Source of the DNA: Tubiluchus corallicola | Lineage: Eukaryota > Priapulida > Priapulimorpha > Priapulimorphida > Tubiluchidae | Assembly: GCA_030141605.1 (NCBI GenBank) | Contig: JAQGDQ010000123.1 | Coordinates: forward strand, 62,001-126,000 | Direction: 5' to 3' | Length of the DNA stretch: 64,000 nucleotides | Shown: positions 1 to 10,924 of the stretch, piece after piece | Layout: every line of letters begins with the position of its first letter | Position numbering within the stretch: the first letter of the stretch is position 1 | Notes under the pieces: generated by a model | Told to the model about the DNA's origin: nothing | The model's database searches: none | What the model saw: the letters and a program-made list of their open reading frames with translations, nothing else | Position numbers and translations under genes: made by a program

Positions 1-517
1 TTTAACAGGAATGTCTTCTTGAAAATATAGGCGCCTTGAGGCTAAAGTGTAGCAGTGTTATGCCTGGATAGTTAAAATTTCCTGCATTAGCTGATTTCAC
101 ACAAGTGATAGTGCACATTGTTACAGTGCAAACACTGCAGTTGCTGAAAGCTTTTTTCAATTTTTTTCTCGAAAAATCGATTTTTAATTTGTCTATGGTA
201 AACAAATGTATTTTATATATAGTTTTGCATGAAAATCCATTGCGTGGGGAACAGAAACTACAAAAATATCAAATATAATGCAATCACTGCTTAGTGCGAG
301 CAGTTTTTCATGAACCAATGCAAAATGCAGCAAACACTTGCTGTCTTGAAGGTATTAAATAAATAACTGCTAAATCAGACATGTTACTAACGACACGTTC
401 AGACTAGCAAGTTTTCAGTCCCAAGTTTTCGCTTTGAGAGCAAATTTGCAAGTGTGAACTGTCGGCAAAAAATTGCAAACTCTCTGACAGTTGATTTTCT
501 GCGAGCTATTTCTAGTG

Positions 518-1418
518 CAGTGGTTCCCAACCTTTTGTTGACGGCGCCCCCTTTCCAGAACCCTGCATCACATCGCTACCCCACGAAGACCATAATCACG
601 TGTTATACCATTAAACATCATTATTATTCGCATTTTTTAACTTACTATTCAACAAGTTATTGAACAATAAGCGATTGCTTCACTAATTCATGTTGGGTTG
701 AGTTCTTGATTTATATGTAATTATTAGTTTTGTTTTTGATGAGTTTAAATTTTCCGTTTTCCTTGCCAATTTAAATTTTGCCTCTTCTCATAGCCAAACT
801 TATTTACTGTTTCTAAATTTAAACTCATTTGAACTTGTTGCCTCATTTATTTTTATTTTATTTATTTATTTTTTATTTTGTAAAGTTGCTGATTATTTTC
901 ATTTGTACATACCTTACTTGACAGGTCACTTAATTTTCTTCAGCTTGGATAGGGGTGGTTGACTTGGTGACCCTTGGTCTTTTCGCCACCCCGTCTCTTT
1001 TCCGTCCTTATTTTAGTTTTTACCTTTTGTTTATGTTTATTTTGTAACACTCAGAGACAAATAAATTTTTTACTTACTTATGTTAGCAAAATTACTCACT
1101 TACATTAAAGTGGCGGTTGCACATGTTTCTCAGCGATCAGTAATGCAACAGTAATAGGTATCTAAGGTAAAATAAATAGCGACTCGCTTTCAGGTGGTGT
1201 ACACTGTACATAGAACAACTTGCATTTTCATTTTCCCAGAATATCAAGCACTGATATGCCATTTAGAAAGGAAAAACCCAGTTTCACTTTCCAGAACAAA
1301 ATAATGTAATGAGAAACTGAGGAAACAAGACCTACTTACATATTTTTCATAAAACAGCATTTTTTCAAAATAATTTTGGACTAGCCCACTACCCCACGTG
1401 CTTGGGGATCCCACAGGG
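518..1418. mobile_element. hAT-type element nested in an older inverted-repeat element
   Basis: Starts cagtggttcccaacc, the classic hAT/Charlie-like terminus, and ends ggggatcccacaggg, an imperfect inverted copy. It is flanked by 8-bp direct repeats ttctagtg (510-517) and gtctagtg (1419-1426). It contains a LINE tail (927-1075), which therefore inserted into it. Confidence 0.7.
927..1080 (+). mobile_element. LINE 3' tail with hairpin
   Basis: Contains aggggtgg, about 30 bp, then gccaccccgtctc, followed by AT-rich DNA and aataaa. The same hairpin arrangement occurs at 24610-24745, suggesting a conserved non-LTR 3' end. Confidence 0.5.
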
Positions 1419-1805
1419 GTCTAGTGTGAACGCCTCGGCGAGTTACTCTCGGAACTTCACGCAGTTAATAGAGAAATGAGTGTCAGCTCGTTCTTACTGT
1501 GGGAGAGTAACTCAGCAAGGTTTCTCTCTAAATGCAAACTCGCAAGTATGAACTGCTTTGCAAACTCTCCGACAGTTGCTACGAGTTGATTTCATTGCTG
1601 TCTAGACGTGAACACCTCCGCTAGTTACTCTCGGAACTTCACACAGTTAATAGAGAAATGAGTGTCTGCTCGTGCTGAACTTCGAAAAGTAACTCATAGC
1701 AAGTTTTGTTCTCTAGTCTGAACATGCTTGCGAGTAACATGGTGAGTTTACTTGGCGGAAAAACCTGCTAAAGTGAATGCGACATAAGACATATGGTCTA
1801 CTTAC

Positions 1806-1868
1806 ATATCACGATGTTCTCCCGTTTGTGTGTGACTGCTTAAATCACGGTTACTTGAAAAATATTTC
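1806..1868 (-). CDS. Exon 43: second half of zinc finger 13
   Basis: Phase 2 to 2, 63 nt, acceptor tttacag and donor gtaagt. It encodes KYFSSNRDLSSHTQTGEHRD, giving C-x2-C-x12-H-x5-H. The following exon was not found, so the gene probably continues left of the window or ends in a short exon I cannot recognise. Confidence 0.78.
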
Positions 1869-2254
1869 CTGTAAAACAGCAACAAATGCTTTTTAATGAA
1901 AGCACACACATGTCCAAATATGCTTAAGGCAACTCCAACTAGCACTTTTGCTCATTTCTGAGATTATCCTTGCTAATGAAATGGAATGCAGCCTAACAAC
2001 AACCATCTATCTTACATTTAGTAGATGGTGTCCTTACGTGCGGGATTCTAACTTGAAGAATGTTAGGCTATACAAAATAATTTTAAAAAATAACGAGAGA
2101 CTTTTGAAACACCTGATATCATCAAATGCTAGCGAAAAATTTACAAGATTCAACTGCCAAAATACTAAATGCCACCCGTCTCAATGTAGAGTTCATCATG
2201 TTAAAGAAACATTGTATATTATTATATGTGTAACTTTAAATGAGACGAATAAAA

Positions 2255-2297
2255 TAACCTAACCTAACCTAACCTAACCTAATCTAATCTAATCTAA
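2255..2297 (+). repeat. AACCT/AATCT pentamer tract
   Basis: About five AACCT units followed by three to four AATCT units, next to an aataaa-like sequence and the intron beside exon 42. The pentamer equals the arthropod-type telomere repeat but is short and internal. Confidence 0.85.
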
Positions 2298-2306
2298 GAT
2301 ACTTAC

Positions 2307-2365
2307 AGACAGACGGCACAAGGCCACGAGTCACTGGTCACAGAAACAAATGTGACTTCTTTATT
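2307..2365 (-). CDS. Exon 42: first half of zinc finger 13
   Basis: Phase 0 to 2, 59 nt, acceptor tttttag and donor gtaagt. It reads NKEVTFVSVTSDSWPCAVCL, ending after CxxC. The length equals exons 6 and 21, which hold the same cassette position. Confidence 0.78.
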
Positions 2366-2511
2366 CTAAAAATGAATAAAACCAACATGTTAGCATTTTT
2401 CAAAGAAGAAATCATAACAAGATATTAATCTAATAGTGACAAAATAAATCCAAAATTTAAACTTTGAAACCGAGCTTCGCCAAAAGGCAGCAAGCGTGAG
2501 AAAATGTGGAC

Positions 2512-2790
2512 TAGACCTGGATTTGAAGCCGAGACTTTTTGATTACATTCAACGCCTTGACAACTAGACCCACGAGCTTCGTATGATCACGAAGATTATG
2601 ATCATTGAAATCACCACTACAAACAACCAACTAATTAAACAGTATTCATTAATTACATAATTCATTAATTACTTATTTCACAACAATTATTCCCAATTGT
2701 GGATACTGAGTTGAAGAAAGAAAAGAGGCACCGAAAAACTGCAAACCCGTCGGGGCTTGAACAAAACACCTGGGATTAGACCTCAATAGT
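2512..2790 (-). mobile_element. SINE-like tRNA-derived sequences
   Basis: On the minus strand, gtgggtctagttgtcaaggc resembles a tRNA A box and ggcttcaaatccagg a B box (about 2519-2580). A second patch near 2690-2760 has gttcaagccccgacggg. A related patch lies at about 43905-43975. Boundaries are not defined. Confidence 0.4.
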
Positions 2791-2802
2791 ATTTAATGTA
2801 GC

Positions 2803-2905
2803 TACAGTAGGCGCCGCTTAATAGACTCACTTACTTTGGGACCGATGTGTTTTGACACAATTAACCGACTGAACCTATGACGGGATGGGTGAAGTGTTAC
2901 TGGTA
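2803..2905. mobile_element. Family C left-end fragment
   Basis: Contains gtaggcgccgcttaatagac followed by gtgttttgacacaattaaccgactgaac, like the start of the 7594 copy. Confidence 0.6.
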
Positions 2906-2993
2906 TAGAAGTATGTGTAACGTCTTGGCAACATTTGTAACATTGTTAAAAACTTTATAGAACATTTAACATAAATCTTTCTTGCTTATTAAT

Positions 2994-3460
2994 CTGTTTA
3001 TTCACAAAGACTACTGCTATGATAAGTCTAGAGAATGTAACGCCTCGTGGCTTGCCCACTAAAACAGTGAGGGGAAACCTTAGTGAGCACAAACGTTAAA
3101 ATATAAACCATAGATAAGAACACGTCACAAGACAGGAATGATAACGAAATTAGAACACGTTCTGGTAGGCGAATTCAGAGACCTAAGTTTCTTAATGATT
3201 ATGTTACCTAGTTTGAGTATTGATAACTTTCATGTTATTTAATTTTGTGACCTTGATATCTGCTTACATTGATGTTTTTCAGTTTAGTTGGTCAATGTTA
3301 CTTACTTTTAAAAGGAAGAGGATGTGACGTGTTCTTATCTATGGTTTATATTTTAACGTTTGTGCTCACTAAGGTTTCCCCTCACTGTTTTTAGCGGGCA
3401 AGCCACGAGGCGTTACATTCTCTAGACTTATCATGGCAGCAGTCTTTGTGAATAAGCAGA
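2994..3460. repeat. Long inverted-repeat (foldback) element
   Basis: Arms 2994-3128 and 3324-3460 are near-perfect inverse copies over about 130 bp (for example gataagtctagagaatgtaa against ttacattctctagacttatc), separated by about 195 bp. Confidence 0.92.
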
Positions 3461-3645
3461 ATTTAACAAGCCTTCATTTTCCAAGCAGAATTTAACATTA
3501 CAATGCCTAGGTAACCTGATACTTGATAACACATTTTGCACGCACTGGACAGCGAGTTTTGTTAGACATCTGAAATATATTGTATTACACATATTCCAAA
3601 AAGAAACACAGACAATTTTTGAAAAGTCCTAACTGAAAGTTAGTT

Positions 3646-4078
3646 TGTGAAAGTTGTAACTGTATATTTTAGGTGCTGCCATCTATTGATTATTCACTTT
3701 AACATTTTACTAGTTAAACTCACCCTTAGTACAATTGTTCGGTCCAGTGAATATGCAAACTCACTGGATCTCCCCTATTTTCACTGTAATGGGATATGTG
3801 AAGCCAAGTTTTTGCATAGTTCTCTACCTATATAAACTGGCTAGATTTCACTGCTAGTCACTCTCTGTCTCAGGCAGTGCAGTCGTGCAACTCATGGGAC
3901 ACACTGTCTCTCTGTCACACACTCAGTGCTGTGCAGCAGTTGTGATCTTCATTTTACTTGTGCATTTTACTGTGTATTTAGTGCAATAAAAGTGTTTCAG
4001 TTTTGTGCCAACATGTAATCTTGTGTTTAGTTGTTTTCTACAAGTGTTCAAATTTCAACTTTACAAATAACTTTCACA
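3646..4078 (+). mobile_element. Probable solo LTR
   Basis: Begins TGTGAAAGTT and ends AACTTTCACA, a 10-bp terminal inversion of the TG...CA kind. It contains ctatataaactgg as a TATA-like box and aataaaag as a poly(A) signal, in the right order for an LTR. Flanking 5-bp duplications are not convincing, and no internal retroelement is present. Confidence 0.5.
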
Positions 4079-4189
4079 AAATTGATCTAAACCAAGCTAG
4101 GTAACTTGAATACAACAAATACTATTGATAATGACATCAAAGTCATAAAGTTGCAGAAACATTGTGACTGGAAAAACACAGTTACAAAC

Positions 4190-4241
4190 CTGTGCAGAAT
4201 CCTGTTTTGTTTGAGCCTTGGAATTAATTTGATTTGAAGAT
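4190..4241 (-). CDS. Exon 41: polar linker
   Basis: Phase 2 to 0, 52 nt, acceptor tttag and donor gtttgt. It encodes SSNQINSKAQTKQDSAQ. It joins exon 42 in phase 0. Confidence 0.6.
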
Positions 4242-4769
4242 CTAAAACAAAAAAACACCTGTATTAACTAAAAAGTGAAAACTAAAAAACTTTGATCATA
4301 TTCACGTGCTTGCAAACATCAAAAATTGAACAAAAAAAACAGAACAGCTTAAAGGAAAGAACAAGTCATTTAGCATGCTGGAGTAAACTTAGCAAAAAAT
4401 ATAACAAAGAATTCTAAAAAACTTCTATAAAGTATAGTGTTATTTATGCTATCAATGTATAGAAATTTTCAGGCGCGACGGTAGCCGATAGTCACATGGA
4501 AATTATGACTGGTGGTCTCTGCGATTTTTTGCACCCTGGCTTTTCTGTAAGCGCGCTCTGCTTAAGCTAATTCAGACTTCTGCAGTTTACCTAATATTTT
4601 TGCAAAAATATCACAAAATTAGCTTGCAAAAAGTTATTCTACTTTTGATGGAAATTGACAGTGAGTTGCTTTTCTTTAGCTGATGAACGACATCACTGGT
4701 GGAAGAATGGACGTTCAAAATGGGAGACATTTTTTTAAATATTGCCGAGATCACACCAAAAAGCCAATA

Positions 4770-5150
4770 AGCCTTTTCACAGTTCCAGCGATTGATGATG
4801 ATCACGAAAAGGTTAAGTGTACCAGACAAGATATTTGTGTACACTTGACAATGCCTCGCAGCCCAAGCTATTGTAAGAGTAACAGTTTTAAAAGCTAGCT
4901 AGAAACTTACCTAGTTCATTTCTTCTTGTTCGCAAGCAAGATCTTGCTAGTAAATCACTCTACATACAGACTAATGCATAATTAGGTAAAGTCCACATAA
5001 AACAACTGAACTTACTGAACTGATGTGGCAGACAGCATTGCTTTACCCATGTCACGTGACGGTTGTAGTTAAGACGCGTTGCTGCGGTACACTTAACCGT
5101 TGACCTACAGCAACTGCCCATGCGACGCACAATGAAACTGTGATAAGGCT
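4770..5150. mobile_element. Inverted-repeat element family B, copy 1
   Basis: Ends gccttttcacagttccagcg and its inverse aatgaaactgtgataaggct. Subterminal ggttaagtgtacc is mirrored by ggtacacttaacc. No coding sequence seen. Confidence 0.8.
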
Positions 5151-5319
5151 TGGTATGCATCATGGTCATAACTCCATTACCAACGTTCAAACTGAGTTAT
5201 CTCACAACATACAAATTATTGGTTCATTCGATTTGCTTATTCATAGCCACCTTAGTATCACAAAATTTTCACAAAAATCGATTTTCCAACTCTGAATGAT
5301 ATAAAAAATGATATTGCAC

Positions 5320-5460
5320 CTTTCCGTTCCTGATGGTAAAGGATCCTTCTCCATCACCCAGGTGATGATTTTATCAAACTGAAAATCTTCCCAGTCAAGG
5401 GCACGTATATGAGGAGGTAACTGCGGGTCCTTATTTTTGAGTTTCACCTCTATTTCAACA
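5320..5460 (-). CDS. Exon 40: linker region
   Basis: Phase 2 to 2, 141 nt, acceptor ttccag and donor gtgcaa. It starts VEIEVKLKNKDPQLPPHIRA and then has LDWEDFQFDKIITWVMEKD. No zinc ligands. An aromatic-acidic segment resembling no domain I can name. Confidence 0.74.
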
Positions 5461-5664
5461 CTGGAAAAGCATTAAACGATCTTAATTGTAATCTGACTAA
5501 ACAAATTATAGAAACAAAAGCAGTAAAAGGCTACTAGTGAACACAATATGTACAGCAAGACAATGATGGATCAGTAAAAACAATAATAGTTCAGCTACTA
5601 TTCTGCGATTATTGATCATACATAATAAATCAGCTGAAAAAACACGCAAATCTTGCTTATTTAA

Positions 5665-6038
5665 CCCTTTCACTACGTAGCAGCATTTTAGCAGCAATGA
5701 CTCAAGTGCTGCCCCAGATGCCTCTAGCTCTAGCTACGCCACCGACCACCAGGTTGTGATTTTATGTGACAATGTACCATTGTGTACAGTATTGTGGAAT
5801 GCAGCTGGTTTCTCGTATGCCGATTAACCAGTTACGATTACTTGTTGCGAAGCAACCCAAATTCCTAAACATTTCTACGATGTCTTTGCATATCTGTAGC
5901 GGTGAAATAAACAGACCCAGGTGACTGTACTTAGTGCTGAGTTTGGGGTGGAAGACTACCACTCTCCATTCCCTTTCAGAAAAATACACAAAATATGGAC
6001 GGCCTTCCACGCCTTCCACACGTTCCACACGGAAAGGG
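5665..6038. mobile_element. piggyBac-like non-autonomous element, copy 1
   Basis: TTAA on both sides (5661-5664 and 6039-6042), with ends ccctttcactacg and its partial inverse ggaaaggg. TTAA targets and CCCTT termini are piggyBac hallmarks. Interior is related, inverted, to the element at 11991. Confidence 0.65.
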
Positions 6039-6516
6039 TTAATCACAGTCTTAATTCTACAAAACTTTTGACAAATTTGTACAAAACACAACTTCCCACG
6101 TCCCTCAATATCTAACACAAACATGAAGGTGAAAGTTGAAATTCAAAATCGCAGTGGTACATGGTGTTCCAGAAGAAAAACAGTGCAACAGTAATAATAC
6201 TAATGTGCTGAAATACATTGGCCAAATCACAGTGAAATGCAAATGGGCGTTAAGTCATACCATAATAACTTGCAGTCACAAACGGGAGTGCTGCTGCATG
6301 TTATAAAAATAAACTTCAGTTCATAAGCTTGAATAACACCTATTATTTTGTACAAAATGAACCTCGAGTTCTACAGCAAGACATCAAAATGACGTAAAGA
6401 TAATATTATCATTTGCACAACTCAAATTCTCCTACAGTATAAATTGGTCTTCTTGTATATTCCAATGTTTACAAGCACATCAGCAAACTCCATAGTAGTC
6501 TTCCTTATAAAAACAC

Positions 6517-6846
6517 CCTGTGTGACTGGAGGCTGAAGCTGAGTCAGTTGCTACTACATCAGCTGACTCACACAGTAAATCAGCTAGCTCGGGTGAAGCT
6601 GAGTCAGTTGCTACTACATCAGCTGACTCACACAGTAAATCAGCTAGCTCGGGTGAAGCTGAGTCAGTTGCTACTACATCAGCTGACTCACACAGTGAAT
6701 CAGCTAGCTCGGGTGAAGCTGAGTCAGTTGCTACTACATCAGCTGACTCACACAGTGAATCAGCTAGCTCGGCTGAAGCTGAGTCAGTTGCTACTACATC
6801 AGCTGACTCACACAGTAAATCAGCTAGCTCGGCTGAGGTTGATTGA
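6517..6846 (-). CDS. Possible cassette exon made of 60-bp repeats
   Basis: The minus strand is open through a 60-bp tandem repeat encoding a 20-residue acidic unit (ADVVATDSASPELADSLCES). An AG at 6847 and a GT at 6516 would give a 330-nt exon in phase 2 to 2, which fits between exons 39 and 40. The acceptor lacks a pyrimidine tract and the donor is weak, and the plus strand is open too, so this may be a non-coding minisatellite. Confidence 0.3.
6533..6840. repeat. 60-bp minisatellite, about 5 copies
   Basis: Unit contains gagtcagttgctactacatc followed by agctgactcacacagt and aatcagctagctcgg. Copies differ only at a few positions (gtaaat/gtgaat, gggtga/ggctga), so the expansion is recent. 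Confidence 0.95.
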
Positions 6847-7286
6847 CTTTTCAACTGAGTTGGCTTAAAGAAAGAATCAGCTAAGTCAGCTAAAGCTGCG
6901 AATTTTTGTTAACTAAATAAACGATAAATTACTTGTTAACTGTTAAATTATGGAGACAAATTCTTTAAATACTTCGTGTTGCTTAAACACAGAAAAAATC
7001 TGATGTATGATGAATCATCCTTAAAAGAACATCTGTTGTGCAAGAACACTGCAGTTTTAATACTTGAAACTGAAACAATATTAGTCTAGAGTTCACTAAC
7101 TGAAAAAGTAAAGTCTATGTATGTTCTAAACACAATAGACAGCAGCTCTCAAAACTCTCCTTTTCTATTGAACTCCAGTACAAATGCAAGCTGTATGACA
7201 CTGAACCAGCTGTAAGTAAAACAGGCTAGAAAACTTGGTATGTCAACTCATCAAATATTTCAGTGATAAAACTGAAAACAACTTAC

Positions 7287-7346
7287 CAGTGTTTTGAAAG
7301 AAAATGATGTGTCAAGTTTTTCACGTTAGCCTTGATTACTCTACCA
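7287..7346 (-). CDS. Exon 39: second half of zinc finger 12
   Basis: Phase 2 to 2, 60 nt, acceptor ttgcag and donor gtaagt. It reads GRVIKANVKNLTHHFLSKHW, with ligand histidines near the end. Confidence 0.76.
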
Positions 7347-7593
7347 CTGCAAAAAAAGTTAAACAATGATTGAAAAAACATTATTACAGTTACACTGATA
7401 AAATAACATCAGTAAGACACAAATTAATGAACCACAAAAACATTAGCGAGATACAACAATACAACTTTTTCACCAGTAAATTTTGAAGTCACTGAAAGGA
7501 TATTCTTCCCATAATTCTCTGTTGTTATAGAAACACATTATGTGTATCTGGAAAATGAAATTTATTTTTTGGGAAAATGCTATTTGTGAAAAT

Positions 7594-8345
7594 ACAGTAG
7601 GTGCCGCATAATAGACTCACTTTAGGACTGAAGTGTTTTGACCAAATTAAACGACTGAACCTATTAACCGACGGGTGTAGTATTACTGGTGTAGAAGTAT
7701 GAACCATCATCAAAGGTTTTTAATGAATTTTAGAAATGAAGTAATGTCTAAATTCCTTTGTGCAGTTAATTTTTTTTTAAAAATATTACTTTATATAAGT
7801 GAATTAACAATAAATTAAAAATTATACTTTTCTAAATTACACAAGTCTGTTTATTTATAAGAACTCTATTCTCTATTTGCTGTATGTTTACTCTCGTAAG
7901 TCACAAGGAATACAGACTGATTACTGCACCTACATCTTTGACTGTTAGCCGATTAAGCGTGACTTGCAACAAAACTGCTAGACAAGTGATTAAATGTTTA
8001 GCTTCCAGAAATTCTTTGGGCAACAAGGTTAATTGCAGTGGACCAGCAGGTAACTAATTCAAAGCAAAACCGCTACGCTAGCATATTAGCCCATGATAAA
8101 CGTAGTTGCTTACAAACAAAATGGTACTTAACATGATTGTTTCTACATATATTATAGTACACAAAAGCGAAGTAAAGTAGGAAAGACTCTTTGGGCATAT
8201 ACAAGTGTCTTATTTTAAGTATGTGAAGTAAAAAGTTGAGTCAATTATGCGGAATTATTTGAGTCAATTACCAACAGTTTTATATACATTCGAATAGGAG
8301 CAGTCCGTTATAGAAATTTGTGATAAGTGAATGTAACACATAGAA
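7594..8345. mobile_element. Tigger-like family C element, fragment
   Basis: Begins agtaggtgccgcataatagactcac and ends with gagtcaatta and aataggagcag. The same start is at 2803-2900 and the same body at 56128-56690. Terminal relatives at 30192 and 36938 carry a gtttgccgga-type terminus. Confidence 0.55.
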
Positions 8346-8709
8346 TTACTTTACTAAAAGTAAAATCAAATAGCAACTCACTAGAAAAAACCAAGACGAG
8401 AAAATGGCTGATTCTTTGCACAACTTTAGTATTCATAGGATGTAATTTATGTTAAACACAATTACAAGATAATAAAAAAAACTTGGTGAACACAGCCCTC
8501 AAGCAGTACACCCTCCTGCACCAACTTCTAAACAAGTTCTTCTAAAAAGACTGCATCAGTCAATGTCAAGCTCTCAACGAACTACCCGTAAAGGTTCCTT
8601 CCCCTTCTATAAGTGTTGTTGTTTTACTATTTTAAAAAAATGTTCATAAACGTAAACTTTTACACTGATCGGCATATGATGGTCACAGTAGTTGCACAAT
8701 GTGTAAACT

Positions 8710-8913
8710 CATATCGCAGTTTGCTGGACAAAGGCGGGAAAAAGCCGGTCCGAATTTGTGGATTGTCCGTATTTTCCGATACAAAGCTAATATAGTGGAT
8801 GTCGTGTATTAGACTCACGGTAATGTAGAATCAAGTGCAGTCTCAAAAATGTCTAGTATGAGCCGCTCCTATGCAAAAGTATATAAAAACTGTCGGCAAT
8901 TGACTCAAGTAAC
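8710..8913 (-). mobile_element. Family C terminal fragment, opposite orientation
   Basis: Starts catatcgcagtttgctggac and then matches the inverse of the right half of the element at 30192-30612, down to the gtcggcaattgactc word. Confidence 0.65.
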
Positions 8914-9457
8914 ATGAGTGCATGTATGTGTGTGCATGTGCAGAAATAAAACTAATATTTAACATTAGTACTCAATAATGAACAACTATTTGTTTATTTA
9001 TAAGATTCTGTTTTAGTAACACACCGCAAGAAGTTATTGTCAAATGCGCAGACGCCAATGTAGCCCAGGTAAAAGGTAACTAGTGTTCATTTAGTATTCA
9101 TTTAGTATTCTCAAAAGTTAACAAAAACAAAAAGATATGGCATTTTTACAAATACAGGTAGTCATTGACTCATGACCGCAATCAGTTACGGTGGATTGGT
9201 GGTATCCAAGTATGTTCAAGTGATGTACCCCTACATTTTGTGTATGTATGTGCACTAAATATGACTGCACCTACAGATGAATTTATCGAAACAGGCACTA
9301 ATTCAAAATTAATTTGCTTAAAAATAGAATAAAATAAGAGTTACAATTAATTTTGTATAATAAAATAATTAAGTCGTGGACGGATTGTGAAGTCGCACAT
9401 TGCATATTTTGTAAGTTTTTGGCTACCTGTAAACATAACATGTATGTAACTGCTTAC

Positions 9458-9769
9458 AAAGGACATAGTTTGCACATAAATTCGTGTAGCTTGGAACACT
9501 CAGGTTCAAAATTGCCTTCCTTTAATCCCATGGGGATTCCAAATGAGAAAAGTACATTTTGGAGCAGGTTGTGATATGTGCTGTCGACGTCGCTTTCATT
9601 GGCTGGCTCTGTTTTGACTGGCTTTGTATCTTCAGTCAATTTTGACTCTGCGGTGACGGCCGACTCGACCGGATCACAAAGTACGACCAAGTTTGTGTTG
9701 ACTTCGTCAGGTTCAAGTTTAGTTAAATCAGAGGCACCTTCTGAACTGTCTGTAGTATCAACTTTCTGC
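9458..9769 (-). CDS. Exon 38: acidic linker plus first half of finger 12
   Basis: Phase 2 to 2, 312 nt, acceptor ctttag and donor gtaagc. The linker is rich in Asp, Glu, Thr and Ser (QKVDTTDSSEGASDLTKLEP at the start) and ends EFMCKLCP/F across the intron. It has the same linker-plus-half-finger layout as exons 23 and 35. Confidence 0.8.
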
Positions 9770-9881
9770 CTAAAGTGGAAACAACAGAAATTTTATAATC
9801 AGGCAATAACAAAGAAAAGCAAAAGTAGTTGTAGCAGAAAAATAAAAAAATATTACTTTCTGCACGGCGCTCAAAATAACA

Positions 9882-9952
9882 ATCTCTCTCTCTGTCTCTG
9901 TCTCTCTCCCTCTCTCTTCTCTCTTTCTCCCTCTCTCCTCTCTCTCCTCTCT

Positions 9953-10050
<98 letters not shown>

Positions 10051-10055
10051 CCTCG
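9882..10055. repeat. CT microsatellite
   Basis: About 170 bp of mostly CT dinucleotides just upstream, in transcript sense, of exon 38. Long open frames across it are artefacts. Confidence 0.98.
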
Positions 10056-10436
10056 TTTTATCCACATCCTTAAGTCTTCACGTTTTTAACTGCTGCAGTT
10101 CATAGAACCTCTTGATTTTTCCATCAGGAAACTTTTAAATATTGAAGTTACTTTTTTCATAAACATTAAGTTCCTAAGGCCACAAAAAAGGAGTAACTTC
10201 CTGAAAGAATTCTTTCACAAGCGAATGAGTTCACATTATTATTGCTCCTAGAAGAGTCGAAAAAAGCCGAACAAAAATTGAAAATCACTGGCCTGGAGAC
10301 CACAAGGGAGACTTGCACTGTTTTAATAGCTGGAGTACAAAGTAAAATCACAGCTACAACTGAACTGAAATGAAAATGCGCAAAACTACACAAAATCGGC
10401 TATGATCTGTAAGCGTTCGAAGCAGTCAACACTTAC

Positions 10437-10490
10437 TTGTATTTACTTGGAAATTTCAACTCATCAGTCAGTTTATTTGTCAACCATGCA
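10437..10490 (-). CDS. Exon 37: short linker, paralogue of exon 34
   Basis: Phase 2 to 2, 54 nt. It reads SAWLTNKLTDELKFPSKYK. A second GT (gtaaat) ten bases upstream would break the phase, so the gtaagt donor was chosen. Confidence 0.72.
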
Positions 10491-10562
10491 CTGAAAATAA
10501 TGATTACAGCAAATTACACGTACACATAGTATAGTGCGCTATGTCTGTGGTCTGGTACGTGT

Positions 10563-10924
10563 ACTATATCTATGGTTAAGGCTGTCCTATGAATAAGGTA
10601 AACTACGGTGCTAAAGATATAACCTATTTTGGCAAGGTTGCAATAGGGAACTTTCCCGGGTTTCAGCACCATATAGCGAGGCTTTGTAAGCTATCGACTG
10701 AAAACTCTACGGCACTCTGCTAATTTCCCTATAATGTTCAATTTATTTGTACAACAAGACAAAATGTTATACATGTAATTATAACTTCACACGTAAACAA
10801 GACATTCAGAGAATTTTGAGCAACTGACCCGAAAAAGTTCCACGTTGCAACCTTGCCAAAATAGGTTGCAGTTCTACCACTGTGGTCTAGCTTATTCATA
10901 GAACAGCCTTAACCATAGATATAT
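10563..10924. repeat. Foldback element with about 95-bp arms
   Basis: Arms 10563-10660 and 10829-10924 are inverse copies. Both contain aacctattttggcaaggttgc or its inverse, and both ends carry ctatggttaaggctg. Confidence 0.88.

Larger units (their letters stand above)
396..1780. repeat. Inverted-repeat element family A, copy 1 (interrupted)
   Basis: Segments 396-517 and 1427-1780 belong to a dispersed element rich in gagagtaact/agttactctc words, with ends like gttcagactagcaagttttc and its inverse. The hAT element 518-1418 splits it. Internal parts appear duplicated. Confidence 0.65.

Noticed and set aside
1088-1180. Possible terminal exon (acceptor ccttag, frame to TAA) after exon 43
   Set aside because: It fits the phase and would give a stop, but it lies inside the hAT element and LINE-tail region 518-1418, and the product has no family resemblance.
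9578-10105. Ser/Leu-rich and Arg/Glu-rich open frames
   Set aside because: They translate the CT microsatellite in several frames; no gene support.
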